This document shows positions 18,794 to 29,560 of a stretch of 64,000 bases of DNA, one piece after another; the first letter of the stretch is position 1; the number at the start of each line of letters is the position of its first letter. The notes beneath the pieces were generated by a model, which worked only from the letters and a program-made list of their open reading frames with translations, had not been told where the DNA came from and searched no databases. Both the position numbers and the translations under genes were made by a program. Source of the stretch: Phycisphaeraceae bacterium. Lineage in GTDB: Bacteria > Planctomycetota > Phycisphaerae > Phycisphaerales > UBA1924. The stretch spans positions 124,001 to 188,000 of the forward strand of contig JAHCJI010000002.1 of assembly GCA_026126305.1 (NCBI GenBank), written 5' to 3'.

Positions 18794-19862
18794 TACCCGC
18801 CAGGCGCTGCGCGCCCTGGAGCCATGCCCGGCAGGCCATTTCGCCAGCCTCAGACGAGGCATCGAGGTGGAAGACCGCTCGCACGCGGCCATCACCCTCC
18901 GAGAGGATGCCCACGCCCTGCTCGCGCATGACCTGGCAGAACTTCTCGGCGAGTCGCTGCTGATCCTCGATGGGCCGATCGGGTGCCATCCGTGCGAACA
19001 CGATGTTGGTGTCCACCTGGGCGGGGTCCAGCGTCATGCCGGGACATTGCTCGATCGTCTTTGCCAACCGTAGAGCGTTCGCGTGGTCCTGGGCAATCCG
19101 ATCGAAATGATGATCTATCGCGTGCAGCGCTGCTGCTGCCAGCACTCCCGACTGACGCATCGCGCCGCCGAGCATCTTTCTCCAGCGCCTGGCGAGTGCG
19201 ATGGTCTTCGCATCGGAAGCGAAGGCCGAGCCCACGGGCGCGCCAAGGCCCTTGGAAAAACACACGCTGACGCTGTGGGCGCCACGCACCAGGCGTTGCG
19301 GCGTTGAATCCGTCGCGTGGCACGCGTTCCAGAGGCGCGCGCCATCCACGTGCAGCCGCAAGTTCAGGGCGTGAGCCTCTTGCGCGATGGCATCGATGGC
19401 CTCGACCGGCCACGCGTGCCCGCCCCCCTTGTTGTGGGTGTTCTCGATGGCCACGAGCGTGGTGGGGGGGCAGTGCGGGTCTGAAAAGCGCACGGCTCGT
19501 CGCAAGGTCTGCGGCGTGAAAACACCGCGTTCGCCCGGCACCATGCGGATGGAACATCCCGCGATGGCGGCGTATCCGCCCGTCTCCCAGTGGTAGATGT
19601 GGGCCTGGTCGTGGACGACGATCTCGTCGCCCGGGCTAGTCTGGGTCTTGATGGCCAGGAGGTTGGCCATGGTGCCGCTGGGCACGAAGATCGCCGCCTC
19701 CTTGCCCAGCATCTGGGCCACACGGGCTTCCAGTTCCCGCACGGTGGGGTCGCCTTCCTGCACGTCGTCGCCCACCCGGGCATGTGCCATCGCCCGGCGC
19801 ATGGCATCGGTGGGACGCGTGACCGTGTCGCTGCGCAGGTCGATCGTGGGCGTTGGATCCAT
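18780..19862 (-). CDS. ltaE: Low-specificity L-threonine aldolase
   Basis: PLP-dependent aldolase of 360 residues, fold type [13 protein letters not shown] at the N-terminus is the family signature. His87 should stack on PLP, Asp173 ([10 protein letters not shown]) pairs with the pyridine nitrogen, and Lys204 ([13 protein letters not shown]) forms the Schiff base. It cleaves threonine or allo-threonine to glycine and acetaldehyde. It reads towards and slightly overlaps the PilZ gene. An MFS gene lies 15 bases upstream on the same strand, possibly co-transcribed. Confidence 0.95.
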   Translation of the reverse strand: MDPTPTIDLRSDTVTRPTDAMRRAMAHARVGDDVQEGDPTVRELEARVAQMLGKEAAIFVPSGTMANLLAIKTQTSPGDEIVVHDQAHIYHWETGGYAAIAGCSIRMVPGERGVFTPQTLRRAVRFSDPHCPPTTLVAIENTHNKGGGHAWPVEAIDAIAQEAHALNLRLHVDGARLWNACHATDSTPQRLVRGAHSVSVCFSKGLGAPVGSAFASDAKTIALARRWRKMLGGAMRQSGVLAAAALHAIDHHFDRIAQDHANALRLAKTIEQCPGMTLDPAQVDTNIVFARMAPDRPIEDQQRLAEKFCQVMREQGVGILSEGDGRVRAVFHLDASSEAGEMACRAWLQGAQRLAGINSL

Positions 19863-19877
19863 GACCCGATTCCTCCA

Positions 19878-21272
19878 TCACACGACCGAACGGCTGGGCG
19901 GGGCCGCCTCGATCGGATCGCTGCGGAGCCGCTCGTGCAGCGCGGGGTCGCCGGCCAGCACGAAGAACGCCGCGGTCCCGCACAGCGTCACGACCAGGCA
20001 CATGGCGTACGTCCACGTGCCGGGGTTGAGCGCGAATCCGCTGCTGGCGGCAAGGGTATAGACCGTCACGCCAACCATGGGAGCAAGGGCTCCGCGGACG
20101 CCCGTGAGGGTCACGTGCACGCCCATGTACTGGGTTTCCTTGCCCTTTGGTGCGTAGTCGAGGTGGCCGAGGTTCCACGCCAGGGTGGCGCCGCCGAAGG
20201 CCGCCCCCTTGGCGATGGCCCCCAGCACCACGAGCCACACCTGCCCCGTGGTGATGCCCAGGAACATCAGCGAGAGCGTGAGCACAAAGGACCAGCAGTG
20301 GATGATGCGGAAGCGCACGATGTGCGAGCGGTCGATGAGCCGGGCCCAGAAGGGGATGAACACCGGCATCAGCCCCAGCGGGATCGAGTTCACCACGACC
20401 ATGCTCGCCAGGTAGCCAAAGCCGAACTGCTCGCGCACGATCAGCACCAGCGGCGCCAGCGCCATCATGTTGCCCATGCCCAGCAGGAACTGGGCGGCCA
20501 TGAACCGCGCAAAGGCCCGGTCCTCGCGCAGCGTCACCACCATCGACCAGGGGTTGAAGCTGGCCGTCTGGCCGCCGGTCTTCTTCTCGCTGGCCAGCAG
20601 CGCCCACTCGTGGCGCACGCGGATCCTCGAGTAGTGCCACACGCCCACCAGGCCCAGGGCCGCCCCCACGGGCAGCATCACCCGGAAGGCCCGCTCGTCC
20701 AGGTCCATCGCCTGGCCCAGGCCGATCCCCAGCAGCGCCATCATCACCACCTGGATGGTCGTGATCTTGCCGGTGATCCGCGCCCGCACGTCCCGGCGGT
20801 AGTTGTACCGCCACACCGTGGAGCGCAGGGTGATCAGCCCCGTCCACGCCGCCCGGCCCAGCACCACCGACAGGGTCGTCACCACCAGCCCCGTCCCCGT
20901 GCGCGGGCAGGCGGCGATGGCCAGGACCATCACCACCACGGCCACTTGCAGGGCGTTGATGAACGGGATCTTGGGCAGCCCGTGGCTGAGCCTGACCCAC
21001 ACGAAGCTGGTGATGTTGGCCATCGCCGGGGCCGCCGCCAGCACGCCCACGGCCAGGTTCAGCAGGATGGGATCGACCCGGCCCTCGTAGGCCACCCGCA
21101 CCAGCACGCTGATGATCGATCCCTCGGTGGCCGCCAGGGCAAAGGGCAGGAAGACCGCCGACAGCGCCTCGCGCCGGTAGTTCGCCCGCGCCATGGCCGG
21201 CACCGACCCGGGCAGGAAGCTCCACAGCACGCGTGCCGCCACCGAGCGCGAGGCCCGGCGGTCGGTCTGCAT
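19878..21272 (-). CDS. MFS transporter
   Basis: About 464 residues with roughly a dozen hydrophobic segments. The N-half begins LSAVFLPFALAATEGSIISVLV and includes MFS-like loops (RLSHGLPKIPF, RDVRARITGK). I placed the start at the ATG 21270-21272; the frame is open further upstream but that part overlaps the region before lepA and lacks coding character. It reads divergently from lepA and ends just before the threonine aldolase. Substrate unknown. Confidence 0.8.
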   Translation of the reverse strand: MQTDRRASRSVAARVLWSFLPGSVPAMARANYRREALSAVFLPFALAATEGSIISVLVRVAYEGRVDPILLNLAVGVLAAAPAMANITSFVWVRLSHGLPKIPFINALQVAVVVMVLAIAACPRTGTGLVVTTLSVVLGRAAWTGLITLRSTVWRYNYRRDVRARITGKITTIQVVMMALLGIGLGQAMDLDERAFRVMLPVGAALGLVGVWHYSRIRVRHEWALLASEKKTGGQTASFNPWSMVVTLREDRAFARFMAAQFLLGMGNMMALAPLVLIVREQFGFGYLASMVVVNSIPLGLMPVFIPFWARLIDRSHIVRFRIIHCWSFVLTLSLMFLGITTGQVWLVVLGAIAKGAAFGGATLAWNLGHLDYAPKGKETQYMGVHVTLTGVRGALAPMVGVTVYTLAASSGFALNPGTWTYAMCLVVTLCGTAAFFVLAGDPALHERLRSDPIEAAPPSRSVV

Positions 21273-21435
21273 CGGTGGGGGTCGCACAGGCCAGAATCCT
21301 TCGCCCAAGGCCGCCAAAGGCAAGCCCGATGCCCCCCGGGGCCCACAGGTTCGCCCCGGGGCGCTCTACAATCGCCCATCGGCAGGTCTCCCGGGCCCGC
21401 CCCCAAACACCCGCACCCCAGGGGCCCCCTCCTTT

Positions 21436-23256
<1,821 letters not shown>

Positions 23257-23282
23257 GCGGGCCGCCTGGCAGGAGCAAGGCA

Positions 23283-23867
23283 TTGCCCACGCCCACCATC
23301 GTCATCCTGGCCGGCCCCAACGGCGCGGGCAAGACCACGGCGGCGCCGTACCTGTTGCGCCACACGATGGGCGTGGGCGAATTCGTCAACGCGGACTCCA
23401 TCGCGCAGGGGCTTTCTTCCTTCACGCCCGAGGTCGCGGCCTTTGCCGCGGGCCGCGCCATGCTGGCGAGGATGCGCGAGCTCGCGGGGGCTCGCCAGAG
23501 CTTCGCCTTCGAAACAACGCTGTCGACGCTGGGCTTTGCGCCATGGTTGCGGTCCGTGCGACAATCCGGCATCGCGTGCTCGCTCGTCTTCCTGGCTTTG
23601 CCAACGCCCGACCATGCCGTCGAACGGGTTCGCCTGCGTGTCTCGCAGGGCGGGCACGACGTTCCAGAACCGATCGTGCGACGCCGGTACCTGCGCGGGC
23701 TGAGCAACCTCGTGCGGTTGTACCAGCCGATCGTCGACGATTGGGTCGTCTACGATTCATCCGGGGCGCAACCTCGCCTGATCGCCGAGAGCGGCCCGCC
23801 CGGGGCAATCCATGACCGACCCTTCTACCAGCAACTGCTCGCCCAGGCCCGATCCGAGCCGGCTTGA
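23283..23867 (+). CDS. Zeta-toxin-like P-loop kinase
   Basis: 194 residues from a TTG at 23283 with AGGAGC a few bases upstream; the ATG-less start is forced because the stop of lepA lies just before. Walker A is LAGPNGAGKTT (9-19), followed by FVNADSIAQGL (34-44) and FAFETTLST (74-82), the landmarks of chromosomal zeta-toxin-family kinases. VRRRYLRGLSNL supplies the later Arg residues. Zeta toxins phosphorylate UDP-N-acetylglucosamine; this chromosomal branch is mostly untested. It is only 26 bases after lepA, and a small ORF overlaps its end. Confidence 0.82.
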   Translation: MPTPTIVILAGPNGAGKTTAAPYLLRHTMGVGEFVNADSIAQGLSSFTPEVAAFAAGRAMLARMRELAGARQSFAFETTLSTLGFAPWLRSVRQSGIACSLVFLALPTPDHAVERVRLRVSQGGHDVPEPIVRRRYLRGLSNLVRLYQPIVDDWVVYDSSGAQPRLIAESGPPGAIHDRPFYQQLLAQARSEPA

Positions 23868-24009
23868 CCCGCGCTGCCGCGTGTCGAACAACCCCGCCAT
23901 CCTCGAGGCCCTGCGCAAGGCCGCCCTCTTCGCCCAGTGGCGGGCCAGGGTCTACGCCGAGATGCCCGAGGAGATCCGCCCGCCGCACTGGAAGAAGCCC
24001 GGCCAGTGA
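23812..24009 (+). CDS. Small ORF overlapping the zeta-like kinase, possible partner
   Basis: Up to 65 codons from ATG 23812, overlapping the end of the kinase gene. A GTG at 23881 would give a 42-residue protein starting SNNPAILEALRKAALFAQW. The helix LEALRKAALFAQWRARVYA resembles the small proteins I remember following zeta-like genes, but it lacks their usual C-terminal strand and ends PPHWKKPGQ. It may be a reduced partner or antitoxin. No strong ribosome site for either start; coupling by overlap favours the ATG. Confidence 0.45.
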   Translation: MTDPSTSNCSPRPDPSRLDPRCRVSNNPAILEALRKAALFAQWRARVYAEMPEEIRPPHWKKPGQ

Positions 24010-24094
24010 ACCAGCGGGCCAGCGCCCGCCGGGGGGCTTGGCCAGCGATGCACGCGAAAGGGGCTTCGGCGCTCTCAAGAGGGCGGTGGGGGGC

Positions 24095-24805
24095 TCACAC
24101 CGGGGCCTCGTTGGCGATGGAGTCCACGAAGCTGTCGCCCTCGGGCCACAGGCAGCCCCGCAGCGTGCCGAAGCGGAACTCGCCGAAGCTCGCCCAGTCG
24201 CTGCGCCCGCCGTTGCTGCGGACGGCCCGCACCTGGTAGCGCACGGCGACGACGCCCACCGGCACGCGCCGGTCGATGAAGCGCTTGCGCGAGATCACGC
24301 CCATCGCCCGCCAGGGGCCGCTGCGCCCATCGGCCGTGCCCGTCTGGCGGCGCACCTCGTAGACCAGCGAGCCCAGGCCGCCGTCGTCGATGGTGAAAAC
24401 GACCGCGATGGAGCCGTCGCTGCGGACCTTCCAGTCGTGCAGTCGCGGCGGCGGGGGGGCCGGGCGCCTGCGCCGCGGGCCGGGCCGGGCGATGCCCGCC
24501 GCGGCGTAGACCCCCGGGTCTCCGGTGGACTTGGCCACGCCGTCGATGATGCCGCTTAAGGCCCCGAAGTCGCCGCGCAGGTCGGCCATGGCCCGGCCCT
24601 TGATGGCCACGGCCTTGCGGGCGGCCAGGCGGGCCGCGTCGGCGGCGTGGGCGGCCAAGAGGGCGGCGTGGTAGCGGTCGATCAGCCCCTGGGCCTGCTG
24701 GGGCGTGAGGCCAAAGGCCGAGGGGTCGGCCCCCTGCCAGCGCTGGGCCAAGACGCCCATGGCGGTGAGGAATCCGGCCTGGTCCTTGTCGGCGCGTCGG
24801 GCCAT
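24095..24805 (-). CDS. Helix plus fibronectin-like protein, paralogue A
   Basis: 236 residues from ATG 24803-24805 with AGAGGAG upstream. No signal peptide. The N-terminal half is helical and Ala/Arg-rich (GLTPQQAQGLIDRYHAALLA), ending at the motif TGDPGVYAAAGIA. A Pro/Arg hinge leads to a beta-sandwich-like domain (about 120-220) with EVRRQTG, GPWRAMG, KRFIDRRVPVGVVAVRYQVR and SDWASFGEF, which resembles fibronectin type III. Two relatives occur in this window (42091-42843 and 47582-48259). Function unknown; I do not recognise the full-length family. Confidence 0.75.
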   Translation of the reverse strand: MARRADKDQAGFLTAMGVLAQRWQGADPSAFGLTPQQAQGLIDRYHAALLAAHAADAARLAARKAVAIKGRAMADLRGDFGALSGIIDGVAKSTGDPGVYAAAGIARPGPRRRRPAPPPPRLHDWKVRSDGSIAVVFTIDDGGLGSLVYEVRRQTGTADGRSGPWRAMGVISRKRFIDRRVPVGVVAVRYQVRAVRSNGGRSDWASFGEFRFGTLRGCLWPEGDSFVDSIANEAPV

Positions 24806-25012
24806 CGTGGCGCTCCTCTCGCGGATCGGTCCCGGGCCGCCCCGCCCGCGCGAGCCGCCCAGCCTTCCATCGGCTGGAAGATGGCCCCCCTTCAGCCGGC
24901 CGCGGCGAACCTGCCCGCCCCGGACAGTGCCCAGGCGGCCCCCGGACGATGGGAACACGCCCGGCGCGGGCCACTTCGGGCCCCATGCCGCGCGGAGCGT
25001 GCCCCTCGGCCA

Positions 25013-25047
25013 GCGCATCGTGCCCCGCGCTCCGGGGCACGATGCGC
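25013..25047. repeat. Perfect 15-base inverted repeat with 5-base loop
   Basis: GCGCATCGTGCCCCG, loop CGCTC, then CGGGGCACGATGCGC, with no mismatches. It lies about 210 bases upstream of paralogue A's start (minus strand). There is no T tract, so it is not a typical terminator; it could be a leader hairpin or a protein-binding palindrome. Confidence 0.85.
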
Positions 25048-25254
25048 CCGGCGCCGGGCAGCACCACCGAGCACCCCGGCGGCGTCGGACCGCGGCCGGG
25101 CCGGGCCGTCCGCCGGGGCCGCAATCGCGAAAAATGCCGCAGGAATGGGAAAACCGGCCGCCGGGAGCCCCGCGGGGCCGGGGCGTTCTGGCCGATGGCC
25201 CATGGCCGACTGGAAACTCTGGACCATGGCCCATGGCCCTCCTGCCCCCCTCTG

Positions 25255-25520
25255 CCCGTCTTCGGGGAGAGGGTTGGGGTGAGGGGTCTTGCGGGAGCCC
25301 CGAGGGGGCTTCCAAGCGCCCTTGGTACTCGAAGAACCCTCACCCCGGCCCTCTCCCTGGGAGGGAGAGGGAGGCGGAGGCGTGCCCTCTTGCTCCCTCT
25401 CCCCGTCCGCGGGGAGAGGGTTGGGGTGAGGGGTCTTGCGGGAGCCCCGAGGGGTCTTCCGGGAGCCCTGAGTCTTCGAAGAACCCTCACCCCGGCCCTC
25501 TCCCTGGGAGGGAGAGGGAG
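25255..25520. repeat. Two direct copies of a GGGAGAGGG-type interspersed repeat
   Basis: Copy 1 is about 25255-25373 and copy 2 about 25401-25520. Each begins with GGGGAGAGGGTTGGGGTGAG and ends with CCCTCACCCCGGCCCTCTCC, so each copy is itself an inverted repeat (GGTGAGGG against CCCTCACC) with a stable fold. This sequence type is widely scattered in many bacterial genomes, from memory, and is read in translation as HPGPLPGRERE or PRGEGWGEG. Confidence 0.88.
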
Positions 25521-25688
25521 CAGGAGGCGGGCCCGTTCTCGGGGGTGGGTTGTTCTGGAACTCCAACCCCCCATTGCCAAGAGCACGCCCGTTTGGCCCT
25601 GGGGGGTTGGCCACTGGCCATGGGTCAAAAGGCCCGGCGCGCCGGCCCCGTTGGGCGATAGGCCAGCGCGGACCGGCGGCGGGCGAAG

Positions 25689-25777
25689 CGGAGAGGGGGG
25701 GATTCGAACCCCCGTGACGGGTTACCCCGCCAACACGGATTCCAGCCGTGCGCCTTCAACCACTCGGCCACCTCTCC
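25689..25777 (-). tRNA. tRNA-Ser (anticodon GGA)
   Basis: The complement folds as a class II tRNA of 89 bases. The acceptor is GGAGAGG with CCTCTCC, the anticodon stem CACGG/CCGTG around CTGGAAT gives anticodon GGA, there is a long variable arm, and the T arm carries GGTTCGAATCC. The discriminator is G, as expected for serine tRNAs, and CCA is not encoded. It should read UCC and UCU. Confidence 0.97.
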
Positions 25778-25870
25778 GGGTGCCCCGGCCGGCCGATCCG
25801 GGCGGGGCGAGTGGGCCACAGGGTAGCGCCGCAGGCGGGCCCGGGCCCGGCGGGCGGCCAACGATCCATC

Positions 25871-26608
25871 GTGCACGAGCCCGCCCCCATCGATGGCCTC
25901 CTGGTGGTCGACAAGCCCCTGGGGCCGACCTCCATGCGGGCCTGCGCCGCCGTCCGGGCCCGCCTGCGACGCGGGGGGGCCCCCAAGGGCGTCAAGGTCG
26001 GCCACGCGGGCACGCTCGACCCATTGGCCACGGGCGTCCTGGTGATCCTGTGCGGGCGGGCCACCAGGGCCTGCGAGCGGCTCATGGCAACCAGCAAGCG
26101 CTACACCGCCCGCGTCGACCTCTCGGCCTTCACCGACACCGACGACCGCGAGGGCACGCGCACGCCGGTCGACGTGGCCCGGCCGCCAAGCGGGGCCGAC
26201 CTGCGGGACGCCCTGGGCGGGTTCGTGGGAGAAGTCCTCCAGCGCCCGCCCGCCTTCAGCGCCATGAAGGTCGGCGGCCGCCGCGCCTACGCCCTGGCCC
26301 GCAAGGGCGAGGCGGTCGTGCTCGAGCCCCGGCCGGTCACCATCCACGCCATCGACTTGCTGTCGTACCAATGGCCGTTCGCCGAGCTGGACATCCGCTG
26401 CGGCAAGGGGGTGTACGTCCGCAGCCTGGCGCGCGACCTGGGCCTGGCCCTGGGCACCGGGGGCACGCTGGCTTGCCTGCGAAGAACGGCGGTGGGGCCC
26501 TTCACCATCGAACAGGCCACGCCGCTGGACGCCCTGCCCCAGTCGCTGGCACAGGCGGACCTGCTGGCGGTGCCCGGCGGGCCAAACGAGCCGGGGGCGG
26601 TGGCCTAG
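25871..26608 (+). CDS. truB: tRNA pseudouridine-55 synthase (TruB)
   Basis: 245 residues from the GTG at 25871; no good ATG fits and the family N-terminus (IDGLLVVDKPLGPTS) begins right after. The catalytic Asp50 is in GHAGTLDPLATGVL. The motifs RYTARVDLSAFTDTDD, PPAFSAMKVGGRRAYALAR and GKGVYVRSLARDLG follow in order. It makes the universal pseudouridine 55 in tRNA T loops. Its stop codon overlaps the stop of the convergent PpiD-like gene. Confidence 0.95.
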   Translation: MHEPAPIDGLLVVDKPLGPTSMRACAAVRARLRRGGAPKGVKVGHAGTLDPLATGVLVILCGRATRACERLMATSKRYTARVDLSAFTDTDDREGTRTPVDVARPPSGADLRDALGGFVGEVLQRPPAFSAMKVGGRRAYALARKGEAVVLEPRPVTIHAIDLLSYQWPFAELDIRCGKGVYVRSLARDLGLALGTGGTLACLRRTAVGPFTIEQATPLDALPQSLAQADLLAVPGGPNEPGAVA

Positions 26609-28614
26609 TCGGCAGGGTCTTCCTTGTCCCCGCGTTCCAGGAGGACGACGTTGAGCCGCTGCTGGAGCGCCGGCAGTGCGAAGGGGTTGCCCTCGGTCAG
26701 GTTGTTCTGGATCTCGCGGCCCCGGATGTTGATGTCAAAGGCCCGGGCCCGGGAGCGGAAGGCCTCGGCCGTCAGGGGCGTGATGGCGTTGACCGTGCCC
26801 ACGGCCAGCGTCCGCGTGGAGGGGATGGCCACCGAGAAGGTCCGATCCTCGCGCGGCAGGGCCGGGATGTCGGCCAGGGGGTCCAGCCGCTGGAAGACCG
26901 CCATGGCCGCGTCGCGGAAGGCGGGGGTGTCCAGGTCCTGCACCCGCTGGCCACGCCCGGCGTCGACGACGACGTTGGGCGTGACGCGGACCGGCTGGGG
27001 GTCCGGGGCCGCAGCGGCGGTGCCCAGGGCCTCGAACAGGCGCAGGGCCGCCGCGGTGGGGCCGTCGCCGGCGGTGCGCTGGCGGGCCAGGTCGGCAAGC
27101 TCGGCCAGCCGCTCGAAGGCCCGCAGCGACTTCCAGTCTTCGACGACTTGCTGGCGCACCTCTTCGAGGCTGTCGGGGGGAGACTCTGCCCGCACGTCCA
27201 GGATGGTGTAGTAGTACACGCTGCCGGAAAAGTCCGTCGCGGGGATGTCGGTCACCGGCAGCCCGCGCTGGATCGCCAGCCGCACGCCCATCTCCGGGCG
27301 CAGCTCGCGGACGGCAAAGAGCACCTGCGAGACCGGGGCCGTGTTGGAGCCGATGGTGATCTGGGCCTGCCCGAAGCCCTCGAGCTCTTGCAGGGCCTGG
27401 GCCCACAGCCAGCGTCCGGGCCGCACGATGGTGGGCCGCGGCAGGGCGACCCGCCCGTCGCGCGCCCCGGGGAAGCGCGTCAGGGCGACGATCTCCACCA
27501 TGCGGTCGGCGACGGCTTCCAGGCTCGGGCGCGTGGCGTCGAAGTCCGGCGGCAGACGCTTGTAGGGGCCCAGGCTTTCGAGCGTGCGCGTGGCCTCGCC
27601 CATCACGCTCACGTAGGCCTGCTGGGCGGCGCGGATGGCGTCGTCGGCGATCTCCTGCCGCACGAGGCGTTCCAGGGCCTCTCGAGTCTCCTCGAAGGAG
27701 GGCGACGCCTGGCCGGCCGCCTCGAGCTGGCGGGCCCGGGTCTGGAAGCGCTTGCGGACCTCCAGCGGATCGGGCTCGACGGCCGCCTCGACGGCGGCCC
27801 GGTCGATGGTGAGGTACTCGATCTGGAGCCGCTCGGGAAGGGTGTAGCCGATGCCGAACTCCCCGCCGCCGCGAGGGGTGGAGGCGAAGCGGTCAAAGTG
27901 CTCGCGGACCTGGTCCTCGGTGGGCTCGCCGGCGATGTCCGAAACCAGGCCCGCGGGAACCCACAGGGCCTCGACCTCGGCCAGGCGCTGGTCGCCGGCG
28001 GCCTCGAAGCGGGCCCGCCGGTCCGACAGCGGCGCGGCGGCAAAGTAGGCGTTGAGCAATCGCGAGATGCCCCGGGCCACGCTCAGGGCCTCGTGGTACT
28101 CCCGCTCGGTGGCCCCCCCGGGGGGCTGCTTGAGGAACCCGGCGATGTTGTCGATGCGGGACTGGCGGTTCTCGGGGGTGAGCATGTTCCATTGCTGGTC
28201 CACGAGCATCCCGGCGAACTGCGGGCCCCATTGCTGGGACAGCTCGAGGTACAGCTGCTGGCGGGCCAGGGCGGGGGCGAAGTCCTCGACCCACAGGGCG
28301 CCGTCGCCGGCCACGCCCACCAGCCCGGCGGCCTCTGCCTCCCGGTGCAGCAGCAGCCAGTGCAGCCCCCGGTTGTTGGGGTCCAGGTTCGGCAGGTACT
28401 GCTCGGGCACGCGCTGACGCAGGACGGCCAGCTGCCGCTCGGCGTCCTGCACCTCCAGCACAGAGACGGGCTTGCCATCGATGCGGGCGATGGCCGGGTT
28501 GGCCATCCGGTTGCCCAGCTGCTGGATGGCCTGGGGCGCGGTGAAGGCCACCATGAGCAGCACGCCGAAGACGATCAGCAGCCACTTGCTGTACTTGCGA
28601 AGGAACTTGAGCAT
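26605..28614 (-). CDS. PpiD/SurA-like membrane-anchored folding factor
   Basis: 669 residues from ATG 28612-28614. The N-terminus, MLKFLRKYSKWLLIVFGVLL, is a single membrane anchor like that of PpiD, followed by SurA-N-like helices (PAIARIDGKPVSVLEVQDAE) and long helical regions. The later parvulin-type segment (about 470-520) is degenerate, so isomerase activity is doubtful. PpiD-like proteins chaperone exported proteins at the outer face of the inner membrane. Upstream lies rpsD; downstream it meets truB tail to tail. Confidence 0.82.
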   Translation of the reverse strand: MLKFLRKYSKWLLIVFGVLLMVAFTAPQAIQQLGNRMANPAIARIDGKPVSVLEVQDAERQLAVLRQRVPEQYLPNLDPNNRGLHWLLLHREAEAAGLVGVAGDGALWVEDFAPALARQQLYLELSQQWGPQFAGMLVDQQWNMLTPENRQSRIDNIAGFLKQPPGGATEREYHEALSVARGISRLLNAYFAAAPLSDRRARFEAAGDQRLAEVEALWVPAGLVSDIAGEPTEDQVREHFDRFASTPRGGGEFGIGYTLPERLQIEYLTIDRAAVEAAVEPDPLEVRKRFQTRARQLEAAGQASPSFEETREALERLVRQEIADDAIRAAQQAYVSVMGEATRTLESLGPYKRLPPDFDATRPSLEAVADRMVEIVALTRFPGARDGRVALPRPTIVRPGRWLWAQALQELEGFGQAQITIGSNTAPVSQVLFAVRELRPEMGVRLAIQRGLPVTDIPATDFSGSVYYYTILDVRAESPPDSLEEVRQQVVEDWKSLRAFERLAELADLARQRTAGDGPTAAALRLFEALGTAAAAPDPQPVRVTPNVVVDAGRGQRVQDLDTPAFRDAAMAVFQRLDPLADIPALPREDRTFSVAIPSTRTLAVGTVNAITPLTAEAFRSRARAFDINIRGREIQNNLTEGNPFALPALQQRLNVVLLERGDKEDPAD

Positions 28615-28734
28615 CTCGCCCGCCTGTGGCCCGAGGACCCTTGGTTGCTGCCGAGCGCGGGCGGACCGACCGGCCCCGGCCAGTGCATGGACGCTGGTGC
28701 GCACGCCCGGGGTGCGGCCCCGGGCCCGATCGCT

Positions 28735-29340
28735 TCAGAAGCGATAGAACTCGATGACCAGGTTGGTCTTGACGCGGAAGGGCACCTCGTCGGGCGCGGG
28801 CATCGAGACGATCCGGGCCTTCAGCTCGCTGGGATTGAAACTGATCCACCCGGGCACCTCGTGGCCGGACAGGGTTTCCATGTTCTCGCGGCAGAGCTTG
28901 TGGGTCTTCTCCTTGATGGTGATGACCATGCCGGGCTTGACCTGGAAGCTGGGGCGGTCGGTCTTGTGGCCATCGACCAGCACGTGCCCGTGGGCCACGA
29001 TCTGCCGGGCCGCCCAGATCGTCCGGGCGATGCCCATCCTCCGGATCACGTTGTCCAGCCGCCGCTCGAGCAGCACCAGCAGCGTGTCGCCGCTGTTGCC
29101 CGGCAGGCGCTTGGCCTCCTGCACGAAGCGGCGGAACTGCTTCTCGCCCACGTTGTAGTGGTAGCGCAGCTTCTGCTTCTCGGCCAGGCGGATGCCGTAG
29201 TCGCGCAGCCGCCTGCCGCGGGCGCCGTGGATGCCCGGGGGCGTGCGGACGCGTTCGTTGCTGGTGTGCTTCTCGACCGCCTCGATGGGCACGCCCACGC
29301 GTCGGCTGAGGCGGACCTTGGGCCCGGTGTAGTTGGCCAT
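28735..29340 (-). CDS. rpsD: Ribosomal protein S4
   Basis: 201 residues, typical for S4. GPKVRLSRRVGVPIEAVEKH opens the protein, the S4 RNA-binding fold spans RRLDNVIRRMGIARTIWAAR to GHVLVDGHKTDRPSFQVKPG, and it ends KTNLVIEFYRF. It binds 16S rRNA and nucleates the 30S body. The N-terminal zinc cysteines of classical S4 are absent, so this is the zinc-independent form. It stands alone rather than in an rpsM-rpsK-rpoA operon. Confidence 0.97.
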   Translation of the reverse strand: MANYTGPKVRLSRRVGVPIEAVEKHTSNERVRTPPGIHGARGRRLRDYGIRLAEKQKLRYHYNVGEKQFRRFVQEAKRLPGNSGDTLLVLLERRLDNVIRRMGIARTIWAARQIVAHGHVLVDGHKTDRPSFQVKPGMVITIKEKTHKLCRENMETLSGHEVPGWISFNPSELKARIVSMPAPDEVPFRVKTNLVIEFYRF

Positions 29341-29560
29341 CGTCGATTCCTCCGTCCCGCGAGCGGGATCTTCCCGTTCGGGGTGCCGGGATGTGTTCCC
29401 CGGCGATCAGGCCGGCTGGCCGCGGCTGCGGGCCGGCGTTTGGTTCTGATCCGGCCCACGCTGGGCCCGGTTTCTGGCAGGGGCAATTGAAGGCCGCCGG
29501 CACCTGGGAATCAACGGCCCCGCGGGCCCCGGCCCGGCCGCGTTTGGGAGCCGTGCCGCG

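Larger units (their letters stand above)
24806..25688. other. Very GC-rich non-coding region with hairpins and repeats
   Basis: About 880 bases before tRNA-Ser. It holds a 15-base perfect hairpin (25013-25047), a cluster of self-complementary ATGGCCCATGG-type words (about 25190-25240), and two copies of a 120-base repeat (25255-25520). Open frames run through it on both strands because of the base composition, but none resembles a protein, and their translations show the repeat (for example NPHPGPLPGRERE). Confidence 0.7.

Noticed and set aside
23881..24009. Ribosomal or other known small protein after the zeta-like gene
   Set aside because: It matches no ribosomal protein that I know; kept only as a putative partner ORF.
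24949..29490. A plus-strand open frame of about 1500 codons
   Set aside because: It runs antisense through ppiD-like, rpsD and the repeats; its Arg/Pro/Gly-rich translation has no domain and is caused by high GC.
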